Shown here piece by piece: positions 44,434 to 52,844 of a stretch of DNA of 64,000 nt (position 1 is its first letter; each line of letters starts with the position of its first letter). The translations under genes were made by a program, and so were the position numbers. The notes below the pieces were generated by a model. The model saw only the letters and a program-made list of their open reading frames with translations, made no database searches and was not told the DNA's origin. Origin of the DNA: JTS-RE37 sp963756115. GTDB taxonomy: Bacteria > Bacteroidota > Bacteroidia > Flavobacteriales > Flavobacteriaceae. The stretch is from NCBI GenBank assembly GCA_963756115.1, contig CAVWMN010000010.1:620001-684000 (forward strand). The letters run 5' to 3'.

Positions 44434-46609
44434 ATTGATCTTTAAGCTTTTGAAGTAATTTATAAAAATTAAAACTTGAAACGCCGGGCAAGGTGCGTTT
44501 TGCGGCAACCCCGGAAGACTTCTTAAGCAGGCCGCTTAGAAATCCGGAGTTATATACTGCATTGGTGAGCGGGGCGATCCTGCTTCCCCACCTGTTCAGG
44601 CGGGTATTATAGGCAAACAGTTTATTGCGGAACGAATAGCCGTTGGCTTCCTGGTATTGAAACTGGAATTCAGATTTAAGGGTAGCCACATCTACATTAC
44701 TGGGGCATTCACTGGCGCAGGCTTTGCAACTGAGGCATAAATCGAATACCTCCTTCAGGGCCCCCTCGTTAAATTTGTTTCGCTTTTCCGAGTGGGTAAG
44801 GTATTCGCGCAGTGCATTTGCGCGTCCCCGGGTAGTATCCTTTTCATTCCTTGTAGCGTGATAGCTGGGACACATGGCGCCTGCCATCTGTTCGGTTTTC
44901 CGGCAATCCCCGCTTCCATTGCATTTCTCTGCAGCTTTGAGGATGCCTTCACTATCTGAAAAATCAAGCATGGTTGGTATACCGGGTTCCGCCCTGTCTA
45001 TTTCATAACGGAGGGACGCGTCCATCGGATAGGCATCAACGATCTTACCCGGGTTAAAAATGCCCTCCGGGTCAAAATAAGATTTTATACGCCGGAGCAA
45101 TTCATAATTTTCCGGTCCGATCATGAGCGGGATAAATTCTGCCCGGACAATACCATCTCCGTGTTCCCCGCTAAAGGATCCCTTATATTTTTTTGTCAGG
45201 TGGGCTACGGAAGTAGTAATGGAGCGAAACAAGGCCACATCATCCGATTTTTTAAGGTTCAGTATCGGCCGGAGATGCAGTTCGCCTGCACCGGCATGTG
45301 CATAATAAACTGCGTCCTGTCCATACCCTTTCATTATTGCGGTAAACTCCCCGATAAATTCGCTTAGATCTTCAAGGGCAACCGCCGTATCTTCAATACA
45401 GGCCACCGCTTTGCGGTCACCCACCATATTGCCGAGCAACCCCAGCCCCGCTTTCCGGAGCTCAATCGCTTTATAAATATCCTCTCCTGAGAGTACGGGT
45501 TGTGCATAGCTCAGGCCCGAGGCCGCGATGGTGGCCAATAAGGCATTCAACTGTGTTGTCAGTCCTGCTTCGGTATGGTCCCGTATTTCCAGCATCAGCA
45601 AGGCAGCAGGGTCCCCCTGCACAAAAAAGCGGTTCTCCAGCTGGGCCCTGTTGTTCTTCGTACAGTCGAGTATCACCCGGTCCATCATTTCACAGAGGTG
45701 CAGGTTATGGCGCATTACCGGGACAACATCCTTCAGGCAATCTTCCAGGAACTGGTAATGTGTGACCACCATTGCGGAGAGCGGCGGCGGCAACGGGTCC
45801 AGTTGCAACGTAATCTCAGTAGTAAAGGCGAGCGTTCCTTCGCTGCCACTCAATAGTTTACACAGGTTGATATCCTCAGGGGAATCGCCATACAGGTTGT
45901 TGTCCAACAGCGCATCTACCGCATACCCTGTATTTCTCCTATGGATGCTGGGTTTGGGAAATTCTTCAATTATATTTTTTCTTATATACTTGTTTGATAA
46001 CTCGTTACCTAAGTTCTTATAAATGTTTCCTTCAAGTGTTTCCAGCTGCATCTTTTTCTTCCATTGCGAGGCACTGATACCGGAAATATGTGCCAGGGAT
46101 CCATCGGATAAAACTACTTCAAGGGAAACAACCTTATCCCTGGTAACCCCGTATTGTATGGAAGTGGTACCGCTTGAATTATTACCAACCATCCCCCCTA
46201 TCATACAACGGTTTGCCGTGGAGGTATTGGGGCCGAAAAATAAACCATGGGGCAGTAAAAACTGGTTGAGTTCATCCCGGATAACCCCGGGCTGTACCCG
46301 TACCTGTTGCTTATCAGTATCCAGGGAAAGGATTTGGGTGAAATGGCGGGAAACGTCCACCACGATACCATCTCCAACGCACTGGCCCGCCAGGGAAGTC
46401 CCGGCTGTCCTTGGGATCAACCCAATTTTATGGGTAGTGGCATACTGTATCAGCCGAACAATATCATCGGTCGATTTTGGAAAAACAACCGCAAGGGGCA
46501 ATTTGCGGTAAACGGATGCGTCGGTAGCATATAATGACCTGGTGAGTTCATCATATTGCAGGGTACCTTCGAGGGAATCCTGCAATTTTTTTAAATGATT
46601 TTCTGACAA
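44417..46609 (-). CDS. FAD-binding and 4Fe-4S oxidase, N-terminal part of a D-lactate/2-hydroxyacid dehydrogenase-like protein
   Basis: 730 residues. FAD_binding_4 domain: GLIPRTAGTSLAGQCVGDGI and GGMVGNNSSGTTSIQYG. FAD-oxidase C domain: HAGAGELHLRPILNLK, SGEHGDGIVRAEF and DPEGIFNPGKIVD. Ferredoxin-like clusters: CNGSGDCRK and FDLCLSCKACASECPSNVD. It belongs to the YdiJ/Dld-II-type family that oxidises D-2-hydroxyacids and feeds electrons to quinone. The frame ends at LKDQYDTNW, just where relatives continue into the CCG domain, which lies in the next frame (43696-44433). Together the two parts total the expected length of about 975. Confidence 0.9.
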   Translation of the reverse strand: MSENHLKKLQDSLEGTLQYDELTRSLYATDASVYRKLPLAVVFPKSTDDIVRLIQYATTHKIGLIPRTAGTSLAGQCVGDGIVVDVSRHFTQILSLDTDKQQVRVQPGVIRDELNQFLLPHGLFFGPNTSTANRCMIGGMVGNNSSGTTSIQYGVTRDKVVSLEVVLSDGSLAHISGISASQWKKKMQLETLEGNIYKNLGNELSNKYIRKNIIEEFPKPSIHRRNTGYAVDALLDNNLYGDSPEDINLCKLLSGSEGTLAFTTEITLQLDPLPPPLSAMVVTHYQFLEDCLKDVVPVMRHNLHLCEMMDRVILDCTKNNRAQLENRFFVQGDPAALLMLEIRDHTEAGLTTQLNALLATIAASGLSYAQPVLSGEDIYKAIELRKAGLGLLGNMVGDRKAVACIEDTAVALEDLSEFIGEFTAIMKGYGQDAVYYAHAGAGELHLRPILNLKKSDDVALFRSITTSVAHLTKKYKGSFSGEHGDGIVRAEFIPLMIGPENYELLRRIKSYFDPEGIFNPGKIVDAYPMDASLRYEIDRAEPGIPTMLDFSDSEGILKAAEKCNGSGDCRKTEQMAGAMCPSYHATRNEKDTTRGRANALREYLTHSEKRNKFNEGALKEVFDLCLSCKACASECPSNVDVATLKSEFQFQYQEANGYSFRNKLFAYNTRLNRWGSRIAPLTNAVYNSGFLSGLLKKSSGVAAKRTLPGVSSFNFYKLLQKLKDQYDTNW

Positions 46610-46667
46610 TTCTGTACAATTATGGGCACTAAATTAACTTTTTTAGCCGTAGGAATTCAAAATGGCC

Positions 46668-46675
46668 TATTTTTG
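46668..46675 (+). promoter_or_regulatory. Candidate -7 element TATTTTTG for the small beta-barrel gene
   Basis: TAnnTTTG match 20 bases before the ATG at 46696. It lies inside a small inverted repeat (TGGCC/GGCCA). Confidence 0.45.
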
Positions 46676-46695
46676 GCCCATAAAATTTATTACTT

Positions 46696-47193
46696 ATGAA
46701 AATACTGAAAGTTTTAAGTATAGCAACGATTATCATGGCCTCCTGCAGCCTGAGCGCTCAGGATATATCAGAACATGCATTGGGTCTGCGTTTGGGCGAC
46801 AGTGATGGTTTTGGTGCGGAGATTTCGTATCAAAAATCATTGAGTACGGAGAACCGGCTGGAATTAGACCTGGGCTGGAGAGACAGCCGCAATTACGACG
46901 CCTTCAAATTAGCTGCAGTGTATCAATGGGTAAGGCCCCTGGATGGAAACTTCAACTGGTATTATGGCGTAGGTGGCGGACTGGGCAGCGTTGATTTTGC
47001 ACCCAATACCAGTGGCGATCCCGATGGCGGCCTGTTTGTATTTGGCGCCGGGGATATCGGGGTAGAATACAATTTTGACATCCCCTTGTTGTTATCCCTT
47101 GATTTCCGGCCTGAGATCGGAATTGCGGGCTATGACAATTTCTCCGATAGTTTCGATTTTGATATTGCCCTTGGGATACGTTACCAGTTTTAA
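46696..47193 (+). CDS. Small outer-membrane beta-barrel protein
   Basis: 165 residues with a signal peptide (VLSIATIIMASCSLSAQD). Alternating strands follow (HALGLRLGDSDGFGAEISY, NRLELDLGWRDS, FNWYYGVGGGLG) and the end is IALGIRYQF, a terminal Phe typical of OMPs. About eight strands are possible, as in the OmpX/OmpW size class. The function is unknown. The gene has its own promoter and terminator. Confidence 0.75.
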   Translation: MKILKVLSIATIIMASCSLSAQDISEHALGLRLGDSDGFGAEISYQKSLSTENRLELDLGWRDSRNYDAFKLAAVYQWVRPLDGNFNWYYGVGGGLGSVDFAPNTSGDPDGGLFVFGAGDIGVEYNFDIPLLLSLDFRPEIGIAGYDNFSDSFDFDIALGIRYQF

Positions 47194-47215
47194 CATTTTT
47201 AGCATCGTAAACAGG

Positions 47216-47250
47216 CCCTTAGCACCCTCAAATGTTAAGGGTTTTTTTTT
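47216..47250 (+). terminator. Rho-independent terminator after the small beta-barrel gene
   Basis: CCCTTAGCA (47216-47224) pairs with TGTTAAGGG (47233-47241), one mismatch, followed by nine T residues. Confidence 0.85.
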
Positions 47251-47267
47251 CTATGGCGATATATAAT

Positions 47268-47275
47268 TACCTTTG
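47268..47275 (+). promoter_or_regulatory. Candidate -7 element TACCTTTG for the TlpA-like gene
   Basis: TAnnTTTG match 20 bases before the ATG at 47296, directly after the preceding terminator. Confidence 0.5.
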
Positions 47276-47295
47276 TACCTCAAAATTTTAACTGG

Positions 47296-48414
47296 ATGAA
47301 AAAAATAATTTACATGATACTGGCTGTTGCCTTTATCTCCGCCTGCAGTAATGGGTCTGACGGCTTTACCCTGAACGGTACCATGAGTGGGGATCTGAAA
47401 AATGGCACCCAGGTATTCCTGAAGAAGACCAATGAGCAAAATATGCCGGTGGATGTGGATACCACTACCATAGAAAACGGCGAATTCACGTTTAAGGGCG
47501 ATGCAGGATCCCCTGAACTGCACTACATTTTTGTAGATCAACTACAGGGCAACATCCCTGTGATCATCGAGGAAGGCGACATCCTCGTCAGGGCACAAAA
47601 AGACAGCATGGCCTACGCGCAGCTGGAAGGAACACTCCAGAATAACCTATTTACGGATTTTTTGGAAGAGTCCAGGGCTTTGACATCAAGGGCCATATCC
47701 ATGCAGGACGACATGCGGGCAGCTACTGCAGAAAAAGATTCTGCCACGCGGGAAGCTGCTGTAGCATCGCTGCGGGATGAATATATTGAACTGCAGGATG
47801 AAGCGAAAAAATTTGAGCTGGATTACGCCCGGGAAAATCCCAATGCCTTGATTTCTGCACTCATTTTGGATAAAGTACTCACGACCAAAGCCCTTCCCGA
47901 AGAAGAAGTGAAGGCACTCTATGAGGCCTTAACCCCTGAGATCAAAGCCACAACAGTAGGTAAAAAGATCACTGAAAAATTAGGGAAAGCCAAATCAACA
48001 GCGGTTGGAGCCAAAGCCCCTAATTTTTCAGCACCTACCCCTACCGGGGAGGAACTCGCTCTGAATGATGTTCTTGGAAAAGCTACCATTGTTGATTTCT
48101 GGGCTGCCTGGTGTAAGCCCTGCAGGGCCGAAAACCCGAACGTGGTAGAGGTATATAATAAGTATCACGGGAAAGGGCTCAATATCCTGGGAGTATCATT
48201 GGATAGAAGGGCTGAGGATTGGAAACAGGCAATTGCCGATGACGGCCTGCTTTGGAACCATGTGTCCAACGTGAATTATTTTGATGAGATCGCCCAATTA
48301 TATAACGTAGATGCCATCCCCGCTACCTTTATACTCGATGAGAACGGGGTTATCGTTGCCAAGGACCTCCGGGGCCCGGAACTGGAAAAGAAGATCGCCG
48401 AGATGCTCGACTAA
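47296..48414 (+). CDS. TlpA/ResA-like thioredoxin lipoprotein with DUF4369 domain
   Basis: 372 residues. A lipobox (AVAFISAC) is followed by a DUF4369 N-terminal beta domain (FTLNGTMSGDLKNGTQVFLK). A helical linker (about residues 120-235) leads to a C-terminal thioredoxin domain, with active site FWAAWCKPCRAENP (CxPC, here WCKPC) and the cis-Pro at DAIPATFIL. It is likely a periplasmic, membrane-anchored disulfide reductase, as in cytochrome c maturation or oxidative-damage repair. It is monocistronic, with a promoter at 47268 and a terminator at 48437. Confidence 0.9.
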   Translation: MKKIIYMILAVAFISACSNGSDGFTLNGTMSGDLKNGTQVFLKKTNEQNMPVDVDTTTIENGEFTFKGDAGSPELHYIFVDQLQGNIPVIIEEGDILVRAQKDSMAYAQLEGTLQNNLFTDFLEESRALTSRAISMQDDMRAATAEKDSATREAAVASLRDEYIELQDEAKKFELDYARENPNALISALILDKVLTTKALPEEEVKALYEALTPEIKATTVGKKITEKLGKAKSTAVGAKAPNFSAPTPTGEELALNDVLGKATIVDFWAAWCKPCRAENPNVVEVYNKYHGKGLNILGVSLDRRAEDWKQAIADDGLLWNHVSNVNYFDEIAQLYNVDAIPATFILDENGVIVAKDLRGPELEKKIAEMLD

Positions 48415-48436
48415 GCAGCATCTTTAGGAACTGCAA

Positions 48437-48466
48437 AGCCCTCATCAGTACGGTGAGGGCTTTTTT
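48437..48466 (+). terminator. Rho-independent terminator after the TlpA-like gene
   Basis: AGCCCTCA (48437-48444) pairs perfectly with TGAGGGCT (48454-48461), followed by six T residues. Read in the other direction it could also stop the convergent propeller lipoprotein gene, although that gene ends at 48488. Confidence 0.85.
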
Positions 48467-48487
48467 ATTATTTTAATCTGGCAGGAA

Positions 48488-50134
48488 TTAAAATTTATTT
48501 TGCAGGTCGTCAAAAGTACCGGTCACCTGGGCAGTGCCGTTGAGTTCTACCGATCCGAATATATCCGCAACAGAGCCCGTGCCTATGAATTCAAGCGTAG
48601 CACCATCCTCCAGGATAAGATCGCCATATACTTGTAAGTTACCTTCCACGCGGAAAACAGCGCCTTCCTCCACGACTATATCACGTCTCTTTTTATTGCT
48701 GCCGACCGCAAAGGTACCGTTCATCTCGAACAGGCCATCCTGCCGCACGTCAACATCCCCTGATACGGTCCAGGAGCCACAAAGCAACAACGATCCGGCT
48801 ACTTCTACTGATTTGAACCGCTTGGAGCCACTGTATTCCTCGGTCTCACCCGCATCGACCTTAAGCGTGGAACTGGAACTATAGACCGGGGTTGTGGAGC
48901 AACGGGTAACCAGGGATTCTTCCGGTTTGTTCATTTTAATGATATACAACCCTTCCCGGCCCGAAGCCGCAAAAATATAATCCTCTTTGGAGGCCACAAA
49001 ATTGGTGGAGCCGTCCAGCTCGATGATCCCGTACAATTCGTTACCATTTCCCTTGTCCTCCGCCAGGCACAGCCCTGCGCCCCCATTGGCCATCAGGATT
49101 ATGCCATCGTTGTAGGCGACCGCATTGGTATTGATATCCGACTGGGATACCCCATCCGGGTTCAGGAGGATAGGCAGGTATTCCAACAGACTGCTGGCCG
49201 AATAACTGTAAATACCGGCGCCTCTCCCCGCTTCCGATACGATGATCTGATCTCCTATAAAATCTATTGTCTTTTTTGAGGCAGGGCCAAAATCCGTGCC
49301 GATTGAAATATTTTTTAATGCCTGGAACTGGGCATTCAATATATGAATGCCACTTCCCGCATCCAATACTGCTATGTTCCCGTTATATACAGAAACTGCC
49401 CGAAGGTCGGGAAAGGATATTTCATTGGTTACAAAGAGGTTATTTTTATCATAGGCAGTGAGCGTACCCTCTTTACCACTGGTAACATATACCTTAAGGG
49501 CGTCGACAAAAACATCATTGGCATTATACCCGGCCTGGAATGCGTAGGAGATACCGGTGGCAGTATTCATTTTTCCTGCAACACAAACGATCTTCGCCAA
49601 TACGGAGTTGCTTGTTGCCGTAACGGAAGATTCCGCATCAATCCCGCCAACGGCATAAATAAAGCCGTTATCATATTTTATTGAATTGACATCAATATTG
49701 AGATAGAGCAGCTGAGAGGTAATCACCGGGCTATAAGGATCGCTGATATCAACGACTTGTATGGCCCCGAAATATTCCTCGCCGCCAACATTATAGGAAA
49801 CGTACGCATAATTGCCATCGACATCCACATGGGTGGCTGTAAGCTGGCCCCGTCCGGAATAGCTTGGAGGTGTCACCTGGGCGACCATGGTGAGTGGATA
49901 GTCACCTGCCAGATCAGCCGCCTTGTTCGCCGGACCCTTCTGGTTGATCGTCGATTCTTCGAGTATCCCAAGGACGCCCGCTTTGGCGTAGGTGAGGCTG
50001 CTTTTTAATTTGGTTTCCGAATTTTCTACAGCTACCAGGTCCTGTAGATCTTCCTGGTACACAATGGTCTCATCGCTGCAGGAAAAAGCCATGCACAATA
50101 CAAAAAGTATCAGGAAACGAACTTGCATAATCAT
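48488..50134 (-). CDS. Propeller/beta-solenoid lipoprotein, paralogue 1
   Basis: 548 residues, with a second in-frame ATG two codons later. Lipobox: LCMAFSC. Residues about 80-400 have LVIVD-like repeats (GAIQVVDISDPYSPVIT, IYAVGGIDAE) that suggest a beta-propeller. The last 130 residues form short regular strands (GSLLLCGSWTVSGDVDVR, GNLQVYGDLILEDGATLEF) like a right-handed beta-solenoid. It is closely similar over its full length to the gene at 50330-51982, so the pair arose by tandem duplication. A shared TTTTGACGTTA lies upstream of both. The function is unknown; surface anchoring is likely. Confidence 0.75.
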   Translation of the reverse strand: MIMQVRFLILFVLCMAFSCSDETIVYQEDLQDLVAVENSETKLKSSLTYAKAGVLGILEESTINQKGPANKAADLAGDYPLTMVAQVTPPSYSGRGQLTATHVDVDGNYAYVSYNVGGEEYFGAIQVVDISDPYSPVITSQLLYLNIDVNSIKYDNGFIYAVGGIDAESSVTATSNSVLAKIVCVAGKMNTATGISYAFQAGYNANDVFVDALKVYVTSGKEGTLTAYDKNNLFVTNEISFPDLRAVSVYNGNIAVLDAGSGIHILNAQFQALKNISIGTDFGPASKKTIDFIGDQIIVSEAGRGAGIYSYSASSLLEYLPILLNPDGVSQSDINTNAVAYNDGIILMANGGAGLCLAEDKGNGNELYGIIELDGSTNFVASKEDYIFAASGREGLYIIKMNKPEESLVTRCSTTPVYSSSSTLKVDAGETEEYSGSKRFKSVEVAGSLLLCGSWTVSGDVDVRQDGLFEMNGTFAVGSNKKRRDIVVEEGAVFRVEGNLQVYGDLILEDGATLEFIGTGSVADIFGSVELNGTAQVTGTFDDLQNKF

Positions 50135-50160
50135 AAGATTGAGGTTAAGATGGACTATTT

Positions 50161-50171
50161 TAACGTCAAAA
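50161..50171 (-). promoter_or_regulatory. Shared 11-base element TTTTGACGTTA upstream of paralogue 1
   Basis: Identical on the minus strand to 52022-52032 upstream of paralogue 2, and 26 bases before the ATG at 50134. It may be a -33 region or activator site. Confidence 0.4.
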
Positions 50172-50329
50172 AACCTCGAATCTTATAATTTTACGTGAAA
50201 ACCCTTTCCAGCAAGCTGCACAAGATGGACATTCTTACCCCGGCAAAACGTACCTGATAACAGCACCTCTTTTCGCGAGTGCTATACAGACCTGCTCTAT
50301 ACAACTGCCCGGCCGGTAGAAGCTATATC

Positions 50330-51982
50330 TTAAAAAGCATTTCGTACGTCCTCAAAGTTTCCAAGTACCTGTACTGTTTCGTCTTCCCTGTCAACGGAAC
50401 CAAATATGTTTACCACAGAACCATCCAAAAAGTGTAAGGTGGATCCCTTCTCCAGGATCAAATCCCCATAGATCGTCAGGTTGCCGTTTACAGTAAAAGT
50501 GGCATCTTCCTTTACGGTGATATCTTTTCTATGATCATTCGTTCCAACCACATAGGTGCCATTCATTTCGAAACGGGCAGCATCGCTTACCTCCGTACCC
50601 TCTTTAACCGTCCAGGAACCGCAAAGTAATAAAGCCCCTTTTACTTGCACGTTTTTCAGGCTTTTGGCTCCGGAATACGCCAGATCTTCATCATCGTCTA
50701 TCTTAAGATCCTCATCTCCCGTATATTCCGGATATGCGGAACACTGGTTTATTAAGGTGTCTGATGGCCTGTTGAGTTTCAGAATTTGAACACCTTCTTT
50801 TCCGGATGCTACAAAGACATAATCCCCTAAGGAGGTCACATAATTGGCAGAACCATCTAATTGTATAATCCCCACAATATCAGTGTTGTCGATTTTCTTT
50901 TCGGACAGGCAAAGTCCGGCACCCCCATTTGCCATCAGGATTACGCCCTCGTTTAGTGCAACGGCATTGGTTACTTTTTCTCCATCCCCCAGGTATTCAG
51001 GGTAGATCAAAATGGGAATATACTCCACAAGTTCACCCGTCTGCGAGTTATAAACACCAGCCCCCTTGGATCCTTCTGCCACGTAGATCTTATCTATAGA
51101 GAAATCCACAGATTTCTTTGTTGACTGACCGAAATTAGTAGAAATTGCAATTTCCCGTTGCACCTTCAGGTTATCGTCCAAAATGGTGATCCCGGTTCCA
51201 GCGTTCAAAACTGCGATTTCCTCATTATAAAAAGCCACGGATCGCAGATCGGAAAAGGGAACCTCTTTCTTTATATCAAGATCATCTTTATCATATTGGG
51301 CCAGGGAACCTTCCGATCCGCTTGTAACGTAAATTACGTTGCCTGCTATTGCAAGGTCCGTAGAGACATATCCCTGCTGATACCCATATATCCTTCCAAC
51401 ACCCAATACCAGGTCCAGATCAATTATCCCATTGATGGTCGGGATTTTTACAATAAAGGAATTTGTTAGTGCCCCTAAAAATTTTGATGCATCGAGACCC
51501 CCGACAGCATACACATACCCATCTTCATATGTTATTGAATTAATGTCTGCGTTGGGATAATACAGCCTGGAGCTTACAACCGGGATGTTGGGATCACTGA
51601 TATCAATAACATCAATCGCGCCCGCAAATTGCTCATCTACCGTATTATAAGAAACATAGATAAAATCTCCTTCCTGGAATATATGCGAAGCCGTAAGCTT
51701 GGTACCGCCGGGAAAGGAAGGCGGGTCAATTTGCGCCACCAGGGTGATGGGATAATCCCCGGCAGAAGAATCGGCAGCCAGTTTTGAGGATTTTCCGGTT
51801 CCCTGATTTTCATCAAGGATATCCAGGACGCCGGCTTTGTCATAAACAACGCTTTGGTATAACACCTGTCCGCTTGACTCCAAAGAAAGCTGTTCTTCTT
51901 CGTTGCTGTATATCGTTGTATGATCGCTGCAGGACAGCACAACACCAAGTGACACTAACAGTAGTAGGGAAACTCTTTTCAT
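50330..51982 (-). CDS. Propeller/beta-solenoid lipoprotein, paralogue 2
   Basis: 550 residues from the ATG at 51982 (MKRVSLLLLVSLGVVLSC, a clean lipoprotein signal); the in-frame upstream start would add an unlikely leader. The architecture matches paralogue 1: LVIVD-like propeller (GAIDVIDISDPNIPVVSSRL, YVYAVGGLDAS) then a solenoid tail (GALLLCGSWTVKEGTEVSD, NGNLTIYGDLILEKGSTLHF). The acidic linker (DEDLKIDDDEDLAYSG) differs from its twin. Two copies may bind related ligands or vary a surface structure. No catalytic motif is seen. Confidence 0.75.
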   Translation of the reverse strand: MKRVSLLLLVSLGVVLSCSDHTTIYSNEEEQLSLESSGQVLYQSVVYDKAGVLDILDENQGTGKSSKLAADSSAGDYPITLVAQIDPPSFPGGTKLTASHIFQEGDFIYVSYNTVDEQFAGAIDVIDISDPNIPVVSSRLYYPNADINSITYEDGYVYAVGGLDASKFLGALTNSFIVKIPTINGIIDLDLVLGVGRIYGYQQGYVSTDLAIAGNVIYVTSGSEGSLAQYDKDDLDIKKEVPFSDLRSVAFYNEEIAVLNAGTGITILDDNLKVQREIAISTNFGQSTKKSVDFSIDKIYVAEGSKGAGVYNSQTGELVEYIPILIYPEYLGDGEKVTNAVALNEGVILMANGGAGLCLSEKKIDNTDIVGIIQLDGSANYVTSLGDYVFVASGKEGVQILKLNRPSDTLINQCSAYPEYTGDEDLKIDDDEDLAYSGAKSLKNVQVKGALLLCGSWTVKEGTEVSDAARFEMNGTYVVGTNDHRKDITVKEDATFTVNGNLTIYGDLILEKGSTLHFLDGSVVNIFGSVDREDETVQVLGNFEDVRNAF

Positions 51983-52021
51983 AACTAAGTAGGTTTTTAT
52001 AACCAGATTTGGGTTCCAGTA

Positions 52022-52032
52022 TAACGTCAAAA
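52022..52032 (-). promoter_or_regulatory. Shared 11-base element TTTTGACGTTA upstream of paralogue 2
   Basis: Lies 39 bases before the ATG at 51982. A 10-base version (TTTGACGTTA) also occurs at 13125-13134, minus strand, upstream of the coiled-coil gene. Confidence 0.4.
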
Positions 52033-52142
52033 CTACCGCGTATGTATTATTTCCCGCCTACTTTTCGATAAACTGCGATTATTGGCTATGAAAACCAACT
52101 TTATAGCTTTCAGGGGCTAAGAACCGGAGCCTGGCAAACCGG

Positions 52143-52790
52143 TTAAATTTTGCCGGTCCGCTGCAAAACGAATAAAATGAGGATAGGAATGGCAAGCAAC
52201 AAAACCATCAGGGTATCGGTTACCAGCAGATCAGGTTTAAATAACAAGGTGCTGCAGTACCCGCCAATTGCCCCGCCAAAATGCGCCGTGTGCCCAATAT
52301 TGCCAACCCGGCTTTTCATGCCGTAAATAGAATAAAGCATATACCCTATCCCCAGAACGTAAGCCGGCAATGGAATGGGGATGAACATCAATGCGAGCTG
52401 CATATCTGGGTATAACAGGATGGCGGCATACAATATCCCGGTCACTGCGCCGCTGGCGCCCACCGCTGAGTAGTGGGGTTCATCCTTATGGAAAAAAAGA
52501 GCGAGCAGGCTGCCGGCAGCAAGGCTTATCAGATAAATTACAAGGAATTTAACCGGCCCAAACCACTGGATGACCACATCGGCAAAAAAATAAAGCGTGA
52601 ACATATTCAGAAAGAGGTGGGCTATATCCACATGCAGGAAACCGGAAGTAAGGAGGCGGTCTTTCTGCCCTCCCCTGATCTGTGCAATCCCGAATTTGTA
52701 GCGTTCGAAAAAAACGGTATCACGAAATCCCCGGAGGGATACAAGCACATTGGCGGCAATAATGGCTATGGTTGCCAAATGCATATTCAT
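52143..52790 (-). CDS. Rhomboid-family intramembrane serine protease
   Basis: 215 residues from the ATG at 52790; a TTG further upstream adds a poor leader. Six spans. The catalytic Ser is S113 in SAVGASGAVTGIL and the His is H170 in GHTAHFGGAIGG, completing the dyad. HLFLNMFTLYFFA carries the usual Asn/His region. It cleaves transmembrane substrates inside the inner membrane. The protein diverges from the acyltransferase gene, with about 55 bases between their starts. Confidence 0.9.
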   Translation of the reverse strand: MNMHLATIAIIAANVLVSLRGFRDTVFFERYKFGIAQIRGGQKDRLLTSGFLHVDIAHLFLNMFTLYFFADVVIQWFGPVKFLVIYLISLAAGSLLALFFHKDEPHYSAVGASGAVTGILYAAILLYPDMQLALMFIPIPLPAYVLGIGYMLYSIYGMKSRVGNIGHTAHFGGAIGGYCSTLLFKPDLLVTDTLMVLLLAIPILILFVLQRTGKI

Positions 52791-52824
52791 GGGAGGCACG
52801 ATTAAGATTCGTGCCAAATATAGC

Positions 52825-52832
52825 TATATTTG
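52825..52832 (+). promoter_or_regulatory. -7 element TATATTTG for the acyltransferase, which decides its start
   Basis: TAnnTTTG match that overlaps an in-frame TTG at 52830, so that TTG cannot start translation. The ATG at 52845 is 12 bases downstream. Confidence 0.5.
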
Positions 52833-52844
52833 ACAATAGTTATT

